Numbered from the stretch's first letter, positions 1-8,551 are shown. The stretch: 29,547 nucleotides of DNA from a bacterium (GCA_021788495.1 JAJYKQ010000007.1:1-29547); one strand, 5' to 3'. A program made the numbers and translations. The notes: generated from the sequence alone by a model not told the origin.

Positions 1-127
1 GCAAAATAAATACGGTTTTAATTTATTGGAAGCATTGGAAATAAACGGCGTGAAAGCAGGCGAAATAGACAATAATTTTGAATTAAATGCCAGAAAAGAC
101 GTCCGCGATTTAAAAGGATTTATTTAG
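1..127 (+). CDS. C-terminal end of an unidentified protein (partial)
   Basis: An open frame enters from the left edge (first full codon at base 2) and ends at TAG 125-127, giving 41 residues that finish in KDVRDLKGFI. The fragment is mixed hydrophilic/hydrophobic, has no metal-binding cysteines and no recognisable motif. It is convergent with queF, 47 bp away. Codon use (AAA, ATA, TTA, AAT) matches the neighbouring genes, so it is probably the end of a real gene, but I do not recognise the family and assign no function. Confidence 0.6.
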   Translation, partial: QNKYGFNLLEALEINGVKAGEIDNNFELNARKDVRDLKGFI

Positions 128-174
128 AGCTTTAATATCAGTTTATAACTTTCATCCAGATTCTCTCTTAGCTC

Positions 175-588
175 TTAGCTCTTCTCTATTTTCCGTTTTT
201 CGTATTTTACTTTAACCAAAGTGTCTAATCCGCCCCTTGATTCAAATTTTGCAGTAACTTCCATAAATTCCGGTTTCAACAGGCCGCTCAAATCGTTTAT
301 GATTCTGTTTACGGCGTGTTCCTGCAGGATCCCTACGTTCCTGAAAGAAAGCAGGTAATATTTCAGCGATTTCATTTCGACTAATTTTTTTGACGGTATA
401 TACGTTATAAAAATTTCCGCAGTATCCGGAAGTCCCGTCCAAGGACAGACGGACGTAAATTCCTTAGTAGATATAGTTACGGCCGTTCCGCTTCCTTTAT
501 ACCGAAAATCTAATGTTTCTAATATTTCTACGTCTATGTTCTTTTCGTCTAAAATATCGAATCTTTTATTTAAATATTTATCTTCCAT
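175..588 (-). CDS. queF: NADPH-dependent 7-cyano-7-deazaguanine (preQ0) reductase, QueF type I
   Basis: QueF reduces the nitrile of preQ0 to the amine of preQ1 in queuosine tRNA-modification synthesis, in the cytoplasm. The 137-residue protein is the short, unimodular (YkvM-like) form. The signature FTSVCPWTGLPD carries the thioimide-forming Cys48 and the proton-relay Asp55. The family motif EMKSLKYYLLSFRN (71-84) and QEHAVNRI (89-96) follow. The ATG at 588 gives a full-length N-terminus. It faces away from murI across a 107-bp AT-rich gap. Other queuosine genes (queC, queD, queE) are not in the window, so it seems to be a stand-alone copy. No preQ1 riboswitch is visible upstream. Identification is very firm. 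Confidence 0.96.
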   Translation of the reverse strand: MEDKYLNKRFDILDEKNIDVEILETLDFRYKGSGTAVTISTKEFTSVCPWTGLPDTAEIFITYIPSKKLVEMKSLKYYLLSFRNVGILQEHAVNRIINDLSGLLKPEFMEVTAKFESRGGLDTLVKVKYEKRKIEKS

Positions 589-592
589 TAGT

Positions 593-620
593 TTTTGATT
601 TTTATTTTTTGATTTTTATT
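593..620. repeat. Two perfect tandem copies of a 14-bp T-rich unit upstream of queF
   Basis: The unit TTTTGATTTTTATT occurs at 593-606 and again at 607-620, directly upstream of the queF start codon and within the queF/murI divergent promoter gap. It could be a promoter element (A-tract/UP-like on the queF strand) or just low-complexity slippage; the sequence alone cannot decide. Confidence 0.6.
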
Positions 621-695
621 TTATAATATTTACTGTATTTGCTGTATTTTATAAATTATAACATAATTATTTTAAATCATAAATAAAATTTAATA

Positions 696-1574
696 ATGAA
701 ATTTAATAATTCTCCTATAGGAATATTTGATTCAGGTCTCGGCGGACTTACCGTTTTTAAAGAAATAAGAAAAATTTTGCCTTTTGAAGACTTAATTTAT
801 TTCGGAGACACGGCCAGAGTCCCTTACGGAAACAAATCTAAAGAAACTATAATCAAATATTCCTCCGAAATATTAGGTTTTTTAACCGATAAAAAGATAA
901 AGATAGCTATAGTAGCCTGCAATACTTCCTCGAGCTTGGCGCTCGATTATTTGCGCAAAATATCGCCTGTTCCGGTATTCGGAGTTATAGAGCCGGGCGC
1001 GCAAAAAGCGGTTGAGGTATCCCTGAAAATTTCCGGACGGAAGATTATAGCCGTAATAGGCACTTCCGCAACCGTTAAGAGCGGAGCATATTCTAAGACG
1101 ATAAAAGAAAAAGCCGGATTATTATACGGCATTAAAAAAGTCGAAACGGCAAATGTTTCAAACATAGATTTTAACGAAAACTTAAAAATTATAGAAAAAT
1201 CCTGCCCGCTTTTCGTGCCTTTAGTGGAAGAAGGCTTTTTAAGCGAAGAAATAACGAAAAATATAATAAAATATTATTTAGCTTCCGTCGTAAAGGAAGA
1301 ACCTGCATGCCTCGTTCTCGGCTGTACCCATTATCCTATTCTTAAAGATTTTATAGAAAAAGAAATAGGAGAAAATACAGAAATTATAGACTCCGGAGTC
1401 GAAACGGCGAGGTCCGTTAAAAATTATTTGGAAGAATTTGGAATGCTTAAATCCGGAACTGAATTCGGAAGCGAAACCTTTTTTGTAAGCGACGATTCAG
1501 AAAGATTTAAGGAACTTGGCGGTAAATTTCTCGGCAGGTCCATTGATAACGTTTACGTCGTTAATTTTTCGTAG
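696..1574 (+). CDS. murI: Glutamate racemase MurI
   Basis: MurI interconverts L- and D-glutamate, supplying D-Glu for the peptidoglycan stem peptide. The 292-residue product has the N-terminal signature PIGIFDSGLGGLTV (Asp12, Ser13), the first catalytic cysteine in VACNTSS (Cys75) and the second in LGCTHYP (Cys210), the symmetrical two-cysteine layout of the Asp/Glu racemase family. Length is slightly above the usual 260-280. The ATG at 696 has almost no Shine-Dalgarno sequence (the upstream region is AT only), but the family N-terminus starts just here. It lies 89 bp before the methionine synthase gene. Nothing is missing or disrupted. Confidence 0.96.
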   Translation: MKFNNSPIGIFDSGLGGLTVFKEIRKILPFEDLIYFGDTARVPYGNKSKETIIKYSSEILGFLTDKKIKIAIVACNTSSSLALDYLRKISPVPVFGVIEPGAQKAVEVSLKISGRKIIAVIGTSATVKSGAYSKTIKEKAGLLYGIKKVETANVSNIDFNENLKIIEKSCPLFVPLVEEGFLSEEITKNIIKYYLASVVKEEPACLVLGCTHYPILKDFIEKEIGENTEIIDSGVETARSVKNYLEEFGMLKSGTEFGSETFFVSDDSERFKELGGKFLGRSIDNVYVVNFS

Positions 1575-1663
1575 CGGAAGCATTTTCTTTATAAAAAAGC
1601 TATTAAATATTATTAAGTAATATATATAATCAATTATAAGCATAAAACAGGAGTATTTATCAT

Positions 1664-4111
1664 ATGATAAAAAATTTAAGGGAAGAATTAAAAAAAAGGC
1701 TGATACTTTCGGACGGAGCTATGGGGACGGTCCTTCAGCTCAAAAACCTCCTGCCTAAAGGACTTCTTCCCGAAAGTTTCAATATTACCGAAAAAATTAA
1801 ATATATAAAAGAAGTTCATAAAAGTTATTATAATGCCGGCAGCGAAATAATAGTGGCTAATACTTTCGGCGCCAACAGGCCAAAATTGGCCGAATACGGT
1901 TTGTCTGATAAAATTTACGAGGTAAATTTTAATGCCGTTAAAGCGGTTAAAGATATTGCTGGCGGCGATGCGCTTACGGCTATGTCTTTAGGTCCTACGG
2001 GAAAATTTATTTATCCGGTAGGCGATATTAATTTTAAAGAAAGCGTCGAAATTTACAAAGAGCAAGTAAAAGCCGGTTTAGACGCCGGAGCCGATATTTT
2101 TCAGCTTGAAACTATGATAGATTTGCAGGAAATAAGAAGCGCAATTATAGCCGTAAAAGAATTGTCCGATAAACCGGTTATAGCGATGATGACGTTTGAC
2201 GCTACATACAGGACTATATTAGGAACTACTCCGGAAGTTTTTGCGATAACGGCAGACAGCCTCGGGGCGGACGTTATAGGAGCCAACTGTTCCGTCGGGC
2301 CGTCCGGAATTTACGAGATTTTAAAAAAGATGGCTTCGGTTACGGACGTGCCGCTAATTTCTAAACCAAATGCAGGCATTCCTAAATTAAAAGACGGTAT
2401 TACTATTTTTCCCGGGAAGCCAGAAGATTTCACGTCATTAGTTTCGGAACTTGCCCTTATAGGCGTCAGAATTATTTCGGCCTGTTGCGGCAGTAACGAA
2501 AATTTCATAAAAGCTTTACGAAAAGAGATAGACATCGTTAATAACTCCGGACTACCTGCGAAAGGCATAAAAAGAGAGGACGGATTATTAATAACGTCGA
2601 GAACGGAATTCGTCCCTATCGGTTATAAACATCCTCCTGTTATTATAGGAGAAAGAATTAATCCTACCGGCAAAAAAGACTTCATAGAAGAGCTTAAAAA
2701 CGGAAAAACTAATTATATAAGAAAAACTGCGGTTAAACAGGTTGAAGCCGGAGCCGCCGTCCTCGATTTAAATGTCGGAGTTCCCGGAACCGACGAAAAA
2801 GTATCGATGAAAAACGGCATTATTGCAGTTGCTGCCGTATCGCATGTTCCAGTATCCATAGACTCCTCTAATCCCGATGTATTAGAGGAAGCTCTTATGC
2901 TGTATCCGGGTAAGCCGCTTGTTAATTCTATAAGCGGAGAAGAAAAGAAACTCTCTAAAATTATGCCGTTAATAAAAAAATACGGCGCCGGAGTTTTAAT
3001 TTTAGCTTTAAACGACGAAGGCATTCCGGAAACTGCGGAAAAAAGAATAGATATAGCTTATGGAATATATAAAAGACTTATAGATTACGGTATAAAACCA
3101 TACGATATAATCGTAGATTTTTTAACCCTGCCTATAAGCGCAGGGCAGGAAAAGTCTTTGGTAACGATAGATGCTCTGTCTAAAAATAAAAACGGCCTTA
3201 ATCTCCCTACCGTTTTAGGCGTCAGCAACGTTTCTTTCGGTCTTCCCAAAAGATCTTATATAAATTCTTCGTTCCTTTCTTTATGCCTGAAAGAAGGACT
3301 TAGCGCCGCTATAATAAATCCGGAGGACGAGTATTTAACGGCTAATTTTTATGCTATGAATGCGCTTCTCGGCAAAGATTATTTATTTAAGAACTATATA
3401 AACAAATTTTCCGATTCCGCGAAAAACTATTCTTCAAATAAGAATGCCGGAAAAGAATCGGGAAGCGAAACAGATAAAACCGAAGGAGAACTTTTGCGCG
3501 AAGCTGTAATCCGGGGAGAAAAAGAACATATAACACAATATGTAGAAAAATTATTGTCTGACGGAGAATCGCCGTTAGACATAGGCAATAAATATTTAAT
3601 TCCGGCGCTTGAAGAAGTCGGCAGGCTGTTTGAAAAAAATATCTATTTTCTTCCGCAAGTAATGGAAAGCGCCGATGCCATGAAAACGGCTTTTAGCCGC
3701 ATTAAGCAGGAAATGCCCAAAAATTCGGAAATTTCTTCGGGTCCGAAAATATTAATGGCTACCGTAGAAGGCGACGTACACGATATAGGAAAAAATATAG
3801 TAACGATGCTTCTCGAGAATAACGGCTATGATGTCATAGACTTGGGAAGAAACGTAAAAACCGAAAAAATAATAGAAGAAGCTATGAAGAATAAAGTCGA
3901 TTTTGTAGGACTGTCGGCTTTAATGACTACGACCGTAACAGAGATGGAGCATGTTATAAAAGAACTAAAGAAACATGGCGTAAAAGTTTTTTCTATGGTC
4001 GGGGGGGCCGTAGTAACCGAAGATTATGCTAAATCGATTAATGCCGATATCTATGCGAAGAATGCCATGGAAGCGGTAGAGAAGATTAAGAGCTTTTTTG
4101 CAAAATTATAA
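1664..4111 (+). CDS. metH: Cobalamin-dependent methionine synthase lacking the AdoMet reactivation domain
   Basis: This corrinoid enzyme moves a methyl group from methyltetrahydrofolate through cobalamin to homocysteine. Domains in order: homocysteine S-methyltransferase barrel (about 1-290; DGAMGT at 17-22, zinc ligands Cys209 in NCSVGP and Cys274-Cys275 in ACCGS); pterin-binding barrel (about 320-580, GERINPTG at 329-336); helical cap (about 610-690); and Rossmann B12-binding domain (about 690-815) with DVHDIG holding the cobalt-ligating His706 and the following GLS at 749-751. The protein ends there at 815 residues; E. coli MetH has about 1,230 and a C-terminal flavodoxin-docking, AdoMet-binding activation domain that is absent here. 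A CAGGAG ribosome site lies 10 bp before the ATG. Re-reduction of oxidised cobalamin must come from another protein; see the RACo-like gene at 13808. Confidence 0.94.
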   Translation: MIKNLREELKKRLILSDGAMGTVLQLKNLLPKGLLPESFNITEKIKYIKEVHKSYYNAGSEIIVANTFGANRPKLAEYGLSDKIYEVNFNAVKAVKDIAGGDALTAMSLGPTGKFIYPVGDINFKESVEIYKEQVKAGLDAGADIFQLETMIDLQEIRSAIIAVKELSDKPVIAMMTFDATYRTILGTTPEVFAITADSLGADVIGANCSVGPSGIYEILKKMASVTDVPLISKPNAGIPKLKDGITIFPGKPEDFTSLVSELALIGVRIISACCGSNENFIKALRKEIDIVNNSGLPAKGIKREDGLLITSRTEFVPIGYKHPPVIIGERINPTGKKDFIEELKNGKTNYIRKTAVKQVEAGAAVLDLNVGVPGTDEKVSMKNGIIAVAAVSHVPVSIDSSNPDVLEEALMLYPGKPLVNSISGEEKKLSKIMPLIKKYGAGVLILALNDEGIPETAEKRIDIAYGIYKRLIDYGIKPYDIIVDFLTLPISAGQEKSLVTIDALSKNKNGLNLPTVLGVSNVSFGLPKRSYINSSFLSLCLKEGLSAAIINPEDEYLTANFYAMNALLGKDYLFKNYINKFSDSAKNYSSNKNAGKESGSETDKTEGELLREAVIRGEKEHITQYVEKLLSDGESPLDIGNKYLIPALEEVGRLFEKNIYFLPQVMESADAMKTAFSRIKQEMPKNSEISSGPKILMATVEGDVHDIGKNIVTMLLENNGYDVIDLGRNVKTEKIIEEAMKNKVDFVGLSALMTTTVTEMEHVIKELKKHGVKVFSMVGGAVVTEDYAKSINADIYAKNAMEAVEKIKSFFAKL

Positions 4112-4114
4112 TAT

Positions 4115-4144
4115 TAATGTTACATTAGTTTTAATGTAACATTA
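4115..4144. terminator. Perfect AT-rich inverted repeat just after metH (terminator or operator)
   Basis: AATGTTACATT (4116-4126) and AATGTAACATT (4133-4143) are exact reverse complements around a 6-nt centre, and one further T-A pair outside plus an A-T pair inside extend the stem to about 13 bp. It starts 4 bp after the metH stop codon. The position suggests a 3' end hairpin, but it is GC-poor and no clean T-run follows directly, so an operator for the downstream murT region is also possible. Confidence 0.5.
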
Positions 4145-4241
4145 TGAATTTATTACATTTTTATTACAATTTTACAAAGCCTGTGAATTTCTTTTGTGAA
4201 AGCCTTATAATTTGAAAAAAGATTTTAGAAAAATTAAGCAG

Positions 4242-4258
4242 TTAATCAAAGTGATTAA
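4242..4258. promoter_or_regulatory. 17-bp palindrome upstream of murT, candidate operator
   Basis: TTAATCA (4242-4248) and TGATTAA (4252-4258) are exact reverse complements with a 3-bp centre, placed 31 bp downstream of a TATAAT at 4206-4211 and 62 bp before the murT ATG. A factor bound here could block transcription of the murT group. No matching -35 element is clear, so this is only a candidate. Confidence 0.35.
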
Positions 4259-4320
4259 TTTTTAATCAATATTAAGCCTTTGATATTTAAAGTAAAATAA
4301 ATTAACTTATTAATTTTATT

Positions 4321-5814
4321 ATGCTTCTCAATAAAAAACAAAAAGCGGAAATTTTTTTATATATTTTTTTAAAATTCATCTTAAATAAAATATTAAAAAG
4401 AGAAGGCGACGTTCTTCCGGCTCATATTTTACGAAAAATAGATAAAAATGTTTTTAAAAATTTTGCGAAACATATAACCTCTCTCGGCATTCCCGTTATA
4501 CTGGTAACCGGCACAAACGGAAAAACGACTACTTCCAACATTATTGCCGAAACCGTTAAATTTTCAGGAAAAGAAGTATGTTTTAATTCTAACGGCGCTA
4601 ATATGACGAACGGAATTTTGGGGGCTATTATCGGTTCTTACAAATTATCGAAATCATCGGGTTTAGGTATTAAAGACATTGCATTGCTTGATTTTAAATT
4701 TAGCGCAGACATTATAGTCATGGAATGCGACGAAAAAGTTTTTCCCGACGTATGTTCGATTTTAAATCCTAAAATAATAACGGCTACTAATTTTTACAGG
4801 GATCAGTTAGACAGGTACGGAGAAGTAAACTCTACGGTATTTGGAATAAAAAAAGCCGTAAAAAAAATATCGGAAGAGCTTAAAAATAATAACTCAGGAA
4901 GAATTTCGTTAGTTCTGCCTTCTTTTGAGCCGTTAGCGGCTTTTTTGGGATATGATATAAACGCGGATAAAAAATATTTCGGTTTCGACGAATCATTTTT
5001 TAATTCAAATTATTCAAACGATATCAATTCCGCAGAAAATTTTACAGGAATTGAATTATCCGATGCGGTAACCTGCCCTAACTGTAAAAATATGATGTTC
5101 TCTTCAAAAGGCCATACGAAAAATCGTTTTTTATATGATTTTAAATGCGAAAAATGCGGTTTTGCGGGGCATGAACCCGACATAAAAGCAACGGAAAACA
5201 TTTCGGGCAGTTTGACATTAGAATTAAAGGAAGAAAAACCTTCATTTTTTTCTTTTAAACCCGCTTTATCCGGAGATTATAACGCGGCGAACTATCTTGC
5301 GGCATATTCGATTTTAAAATATCATCTTAATATCGGCGACGATATTATAAAAACTTCGTTTGAAAATTTTAAAACTAAATTTGGCAGGTCGTATAAAAAA
5401 AAGTCAGGAGATTTTGAAATAAATATAGACTTAGTTAAAAATCCGGCAGGATTTTCGGGAGTTCTTAAAAAATTGACCGAAAGCGGTTCTAAGGTTAATA
5501 TTTTATTCGCTTTTTCAGACAGGGCGGCTGACGGAAGGGACGTTTCATGGATATGGGACGTAGATTTTGAAAAATATAAGGATTACATAGAAAACGCCGT
5601 TATTTCGGGTTTAAGGCCTTACGACATGGCGTTAAGACTAAAAACGGCCGGTATGAACCCTAAAAAAATAACCGTAGAATATAATTTAAAAAAAGCGGTA
5701 GAGACTATTATGAATAAAGCGGAGGCGGCGGGTTTGAACGAAAAAAAAATATATATATTGCCTACCTATACCGAATTATTAAGGTTGAAAAAATATATAA
5801 ACGGTATAAAATAA
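4321..5814 (+). CDS. murT: MurT-type Mur ligase (lipid II isoglutaminyl synthase subunit), no gatD beside it
   Basis: MurT activates the D-Glu alpha-carboxylate of lipid II with ATP so that GatD-derived ammonia can amidate it. The 497-residue product has the Mur-ligase P-loop VTGTNGKTTT (62-71), a CxxC...CxxC zinc ribbon inserted in the middle domain (Cys252, 255, 276, 279), and the C-terminal MurT (DUF1727) domain with LVKNPAGF and ADGRDVSWIWD (403-413). The zinc ribbon and the last motif separate it from MurC-F and FolC. The N-terminus is lysine/hydrophobic-rich, as is usual in this family. In Gram-positive bacteria murT and gatD form one operon; here the next gene is a membrane protein and no GatD-like glutaminase is in the window. 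The family call is firm; the role in this diderm is inferred. Confidence 0.9.
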   Translation: MLLNKKQKAEIFLYIFLKFILNKILKREGDVLPAHILRKIDKNVFKNFAKHITSLGIPVILVTGTNGKTTTSNIIAETVKFSGKEVCFNSNGANMTNGILGAIIGSYKLSKSSGLGIKDIALLDFKFSADIIVMECDEKVFPDVCSILNPKIITATNFYRDQLDRYGEVNSTVFGIKKAVKKISEELKNNNSGRISLVLPSFEPLAAFLGYDINADKKYFGFDESFFNSNYSNDINSAENFTGIELSDAVTCPNCKNMMFSSKGHTKNRFLYDFKCEKCGFAGHEPDIKATENISGSLTLELKEEKPSFFSFKPALSGDYNAANYLAAYSILKYHLNIGDDIIKTSFENFKTKFGRSYKKKSGDFEINIDLVKNPAGFSGVLKKLTESGSKVNILFAFSDRAADGRDVSWIWDVDFEKYKDYIENAVISGLRPYDMALRLKTAGMNPKKITVEYNLKKAVETIMNKAEAAGLNEKKIYILPTYTELLRLKKYINGIK

Positions 5815-5868
5815 AATAAACGGCATATATAAAAATTTAAATAATAAATTTAAAACAATAATTAAATC

Positions 5869-6237
5869 ATGATATTAACGTCTTACATTTTTATCGGTTT
5901 TGCGCTGGTTTTTACCTCTATAGGGCAGATTTTTCAAAAAATAGGTTCCGGAAAAATAAAAAAAGAGCATTTAAAAATAGGCATAAAATCTATTCTCGTT
6001 TTTTTTAACGGCTATATTTTTTTGGCTCTTATTATGCTTTTTTTTGCGACTATATTTTACCTGCTGGCATTGTCTTCCATGCCTCTTTCTATTGCCTACC
6101 CCATGTTGTCGGGAGGTTACGTTCTCGTCGTCCTTCTTTCTAAATTATTCTTAAAAGAAAAAGTAAGCTTTAAAAGATGGATAGGCGTTTTTATCATCAT
6201 AGCCGGTATATTTATTATATTCAATTCGGGCAAATGA
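5869..6237 (+). CDS. Small four-helix membrane protein, SMR/EamA (ArnE-EmrE-like) superfamily
   Basis: The 122-residue product is almost entirely membrane-embedded, with four predicted transmembrane helices at about 2-22, 38-68, 74-92 and 100-118. The stretch LALSSMPLSIAYPMLSGG followed by a second helix, a basic loop KEKVSFKRW and a final IGVFIIIAGIFII helix is typical of the small multidrug resistance / half-EamA group, which includes EmrE, SugE and the ArnE/ArnF undecaprenyl-aminoarabinose flippase subunits. The EmrE glutamate of helix 1 is not obvious, so proton-coupled drug export should not be assumed; a lipid- or polyprenyl-linked substrate is as likely. It lies 54 bp after murT and 52 bp before recO. 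Substrate unknown. Confidence 0.75.
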   Translation: MILTSYIFIGFALVFTSIGQIFQKIGSGKIKKEHLKIGIKSILVFFNGYIFLALIMLFFATIFYLLALSSMPLSIAYPMLSGGYVLVVLLSKLFLKEKVSFKRWIGVFIIIAGIFIIFNSGK

Positions 6238-6289
6238 TTATCTTTATGTTTTAAGAATAAAATATAAAATATCTGGAGAAATTAAATAT

Positions 6290-7087
6290 ATGAAACTTCA
6301 TTCCACTAAGGGATTTGTTATTTACGCAAAAAAAATGAATGAAGCGGATCTGCTCTTAAGTTATATAACCGAGGATTACGGGAAAATTACGTGTTTTGCA
6401 AATAACGCAAGGAAAAGTAAAAAAAGGTTTCTGGGAAAATTAGAGCCCGCTATGCTTACCATCATTAAATTTTATGAAAAACCGGGCATGACGCTTGATA
6501 TATTATATGAAGTAGATCTTGTAGAGGATTATAAAAATCTCAGAAAAAATATCGACGTATATCTTTTTTTAACTAAACTTATCGAGATTTCAAGAGTCTT
6601 GTGCCAGGAAAGAGACATAAACAAAAATATATTTAATCTTATAAGAAATATTTATACGGGACTTAATAAATTAGAAACTTTAAATTCGCAGGACAGCAAA
6701 CATACACCGTTAAACTCTATTCTTCTTAAATATGAGATTTTTTTTATTGCCAATCTTCTTAAATTTACCGGAATTTATCCTAATTTCACCGACTGTATAA
6801 TCTGCGGCAAAAATAATGTTTATAACGAATTTGGATTCAGCCTTAAAAAAGGGGGCGTTATATGCAGTTCGTGCGTTAACGATAAAAACAATGGCTTTAA
6901 ATATTTAGAAATAAAAAATATGCCGGTTAACTTTATAAATCTGTCTAATTTGATGACAGAATCCGATATTTCCATAATAAATAAGCTTAACGTCAAAGAA
7001 GATATACTTATAGATTGTTCGGCGTTTTTACGTGATTTTTTAACGTTTCATACCGGAAAAAGACTTAAGTCTTTTGAAACTATTTAA
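6290..7087 (+). CDS. recO: DNA repair protein RecO
   Basis: RecO works with RecR to load RecA onto SSB-covered single-stranded DNA in the RecF pathway and anneals complementary strands. The 265-residue product has the N-terminal OB-fold start KGFVIYAKKMNEADLLL and YGKITCFANNARKSKKRF, which is the usual opening of the family, a helical middle, and a complete zinc site: CIIC (Cys169, Cys172) and CSSC (Cys192, Cys195). Length is normal. It starts at ATG 6290 after a CTGGAG-like ribosome site at about 6272-6277, and sits 24 bp before selA, so the two are probably cotranscribed; recO and selA have no known functional tie. Confidence 0.94.
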   Translation: MKLHSTKGFVIYAKKMNEADLLLSYITEDYGKITCFANNARKSKKRFLGKLEPAMLTIIKFYEKPGMTLDILYEVDLVEDYKNLRKNIDVYLFLTKLIEISRVLCQERDINKNIFNLIRNIYTGLNKLETLNSQDSKHTPLNSILLKYEIFFIANLLKFTGIYPNFTDCIICGKNNVYNEFGFSLKKGGVICSSCVNDKNNGFKYLEIKNMPVNFINLSNLMTESDISIINKLNVKEDILIDCSAFLRDFLTFHTGKRLKSFETI

Positions 7088-7111
7088 TATATCCCATATT
7101 TTAGTTAAAAA

Positions 7112-8551
7112 ATGGAAAATAAAAATAAAAACGAAATATTAAGGCGGTTTCCAAGCGTCCAGTCTGTATTGGAAAGAATTAAGGGTTCTTCGGAATATAA
7201 GGCTTTTCCCTATGAATTTGTAAAAGATAAATTAGAAAATTTAATAGAATCCGAAAAGAAAAAAGTTATCGAGTCGATGAAAAACGGAATCGATATGGAT
7301 ATTTCGGAAAACCTGTCTAAACTTGAACCGGAATTTTTTATTAAAAAACTTCTTAACGATTTAAACAATTTTTCTTTCAGTTTAAAAAGAGTCGTTAACG
7401 GAACGGGAGTCGTTATTCATACTAATTTAGGACGCTCTATTTTACCGAAAAGCGCTTTAGAGAATATTTTAAAAATATCGTCTTCGTACTCCGACCTGGA
7501 GTTTAATCTTTTGGAGGGAAAAAGAGGAAAAAGATATTCGCACGTAGAATACCTTCTTAAAAAAATTTTAAAATGCGAAAAAGCTATAGTAGTTAACAAT
7601 AATGCGGCGGCGGTGTTTATGGCTCTTTCTACATTTTGTTCCGGAGCAAAAAAAGAGGTCGTAGTTTCAAGGGGCGAACTCGTAGAGATAGGAGGCTCGT
7701 TCAGGATACCGGATATTATGTCGGCTTCGGGGGCGGTTTTAACGGAAGTCGGGGCTACCAATAAAACTAAACTGGGCGATTATGAATCTGCCATAAACGA
7801 AAATACGGCTTTGCTGCTAAAAGTGCATCAAAGCAATTTCAGGATAATAGGTTTTACTGCAAGTCCTTCGGGAAAAGATATAGCTTCCATGGCCAAAAAG
7901 CACGGTATTCCGGTCATGGAGGATCTAGGCTCCGGAAGTTTCGTCGATATAAGAAGGTTCGGGCTTCCATATGAACCTACCGCCCAAGAGGTTATAGAAA
8001 ACGGGGTCGATGTCGTTACTTTCAGCGGCGATAAACTTCTCGGCGGACCGCAGGCCGGAATAATAGCCGGAAAGGCAGAATACATAGACAGGATAGCCGC
8101 TAACCCATTAAATAGGGCTTTTAGAATAGATAAAATGACGCTTGCCGGACTCGAAGCCGTTTTTTTTGAATATTTAGACCTTGACAGAGCCGTTAAAAAT
8201 ATTCCTACGCTTTCCCTTATCGCTCAATCCGAATCGGAAATAAAACGAAAGGCTTTAAAACTTTTAAACCTGATTAAAATGTCCGAAAATATAGACAAAG
8301 CCGTATTTGAATTTAAAATAACCGAGGATTTCAGTCTCGTAGGCGGCGGAGCCCTTCCGGATTACGAACTTAAAACATATTCGCTGTCCATAATCCATAA
8401 AAAAATCGGCGCATCGGGAATAGGCGAAATATTCAGAAAAGCCAAAATTCCGGTCATAGGAAAAATAAAAAACGGCGAGTTTAGGCTTGACATGCGAACC
8501 GTGTTCCACGGCGATTTTAACGATATAATTGATGCTATAACTTACGTTTAA
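7112..8551 (+). CDS. selA: L-seryl-tRNA(Sec) selenium transferase SelA
   Basis: SelA is the homodecameric PLP enzyme that turns Ser-tRNA(Sec) into Sec-tRNA(Sec) using selenophosphate. The 479-residue product has the N-terminal tRNA(Sec)-binding helical domain (about 1-70), then RVVNGTGVVIHTNLGRS (about 93-109), the classic SelA stretch, and the PLP-lysine motif SGDKLLGGPQAG with Lys308. Length is normal for the family. With selD at 12683 it shows a working selenocysteine pathway; selB and the tRNA(Sec) gene selC are not in this window. It follows recO by 24 bp. Assignment is very firm. Confidence 0.96.
   Translation: MENKNKNEILRRFPSVQSVLERIKGSSEYKAFPYEFVKDKLENLIESEKKKVIESMKNGIDMDISENLSKLEPEFFIKKLLNDLNNFSFSLKRVVNGTGVVIHTNLGRSILPKSALENILKISSSYSDLEFNLLEGKRGKRYSHVEYLLKKILKCEKAIVVNNNAAAVFMALSTFCSGAKKEVVVSRGELVEIGGSFRIPDIMSASGAVLTEVGATNKTKLGDYESAINENTALLLKVHQSNFRIIGFTASPSGKDIASMAKKHGIPVMEDLGSGSFVDIRRFGLPYEPTAQEVIENGVDVVTFSGDKLLGGPQAGIIAGKAEYIDRIAANPLNRAFRIDKMTLAGLEAVFFEYLDLDRAVKNIPTLSLIAQSESEIKRKALKLLNLIKMSENIDKAVFEFKITEDFSLVGGGALPDYELKTYSLSIIHKKIGASGIGEIFRKAKIPVIGKIKNGEFRLDMRTVFHGDFNDIIDAITYV

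Noticed and set aside
166..183. 7-bp tandem repeat TCTTAGC (about 2.6 copies) at the queF 3' end
   Set aside because: It is short and overlaps the QueF stop and last codons; most likely simple slippage without function.
589..695. PreQ1 riboswitch before queF
   Set aside because: The gap is almost pure A/T with no preQ1-I or -II hairpin and conserved C-rich loop.
1575..1663. Cobalamin, SAM or SAH riboswitch before metH
   Set aside because: The 89-bp gap is too short and too AT-rich; no conserved box or stem set is visible. The same holds for the region before cbiC.
4242..4258. FNR box
   Set aside because: FNR sites are TTGAT-N4-ATCAA; this dyad is TTAATCA-N3-TGATTAA, with different half-sites and spacing.
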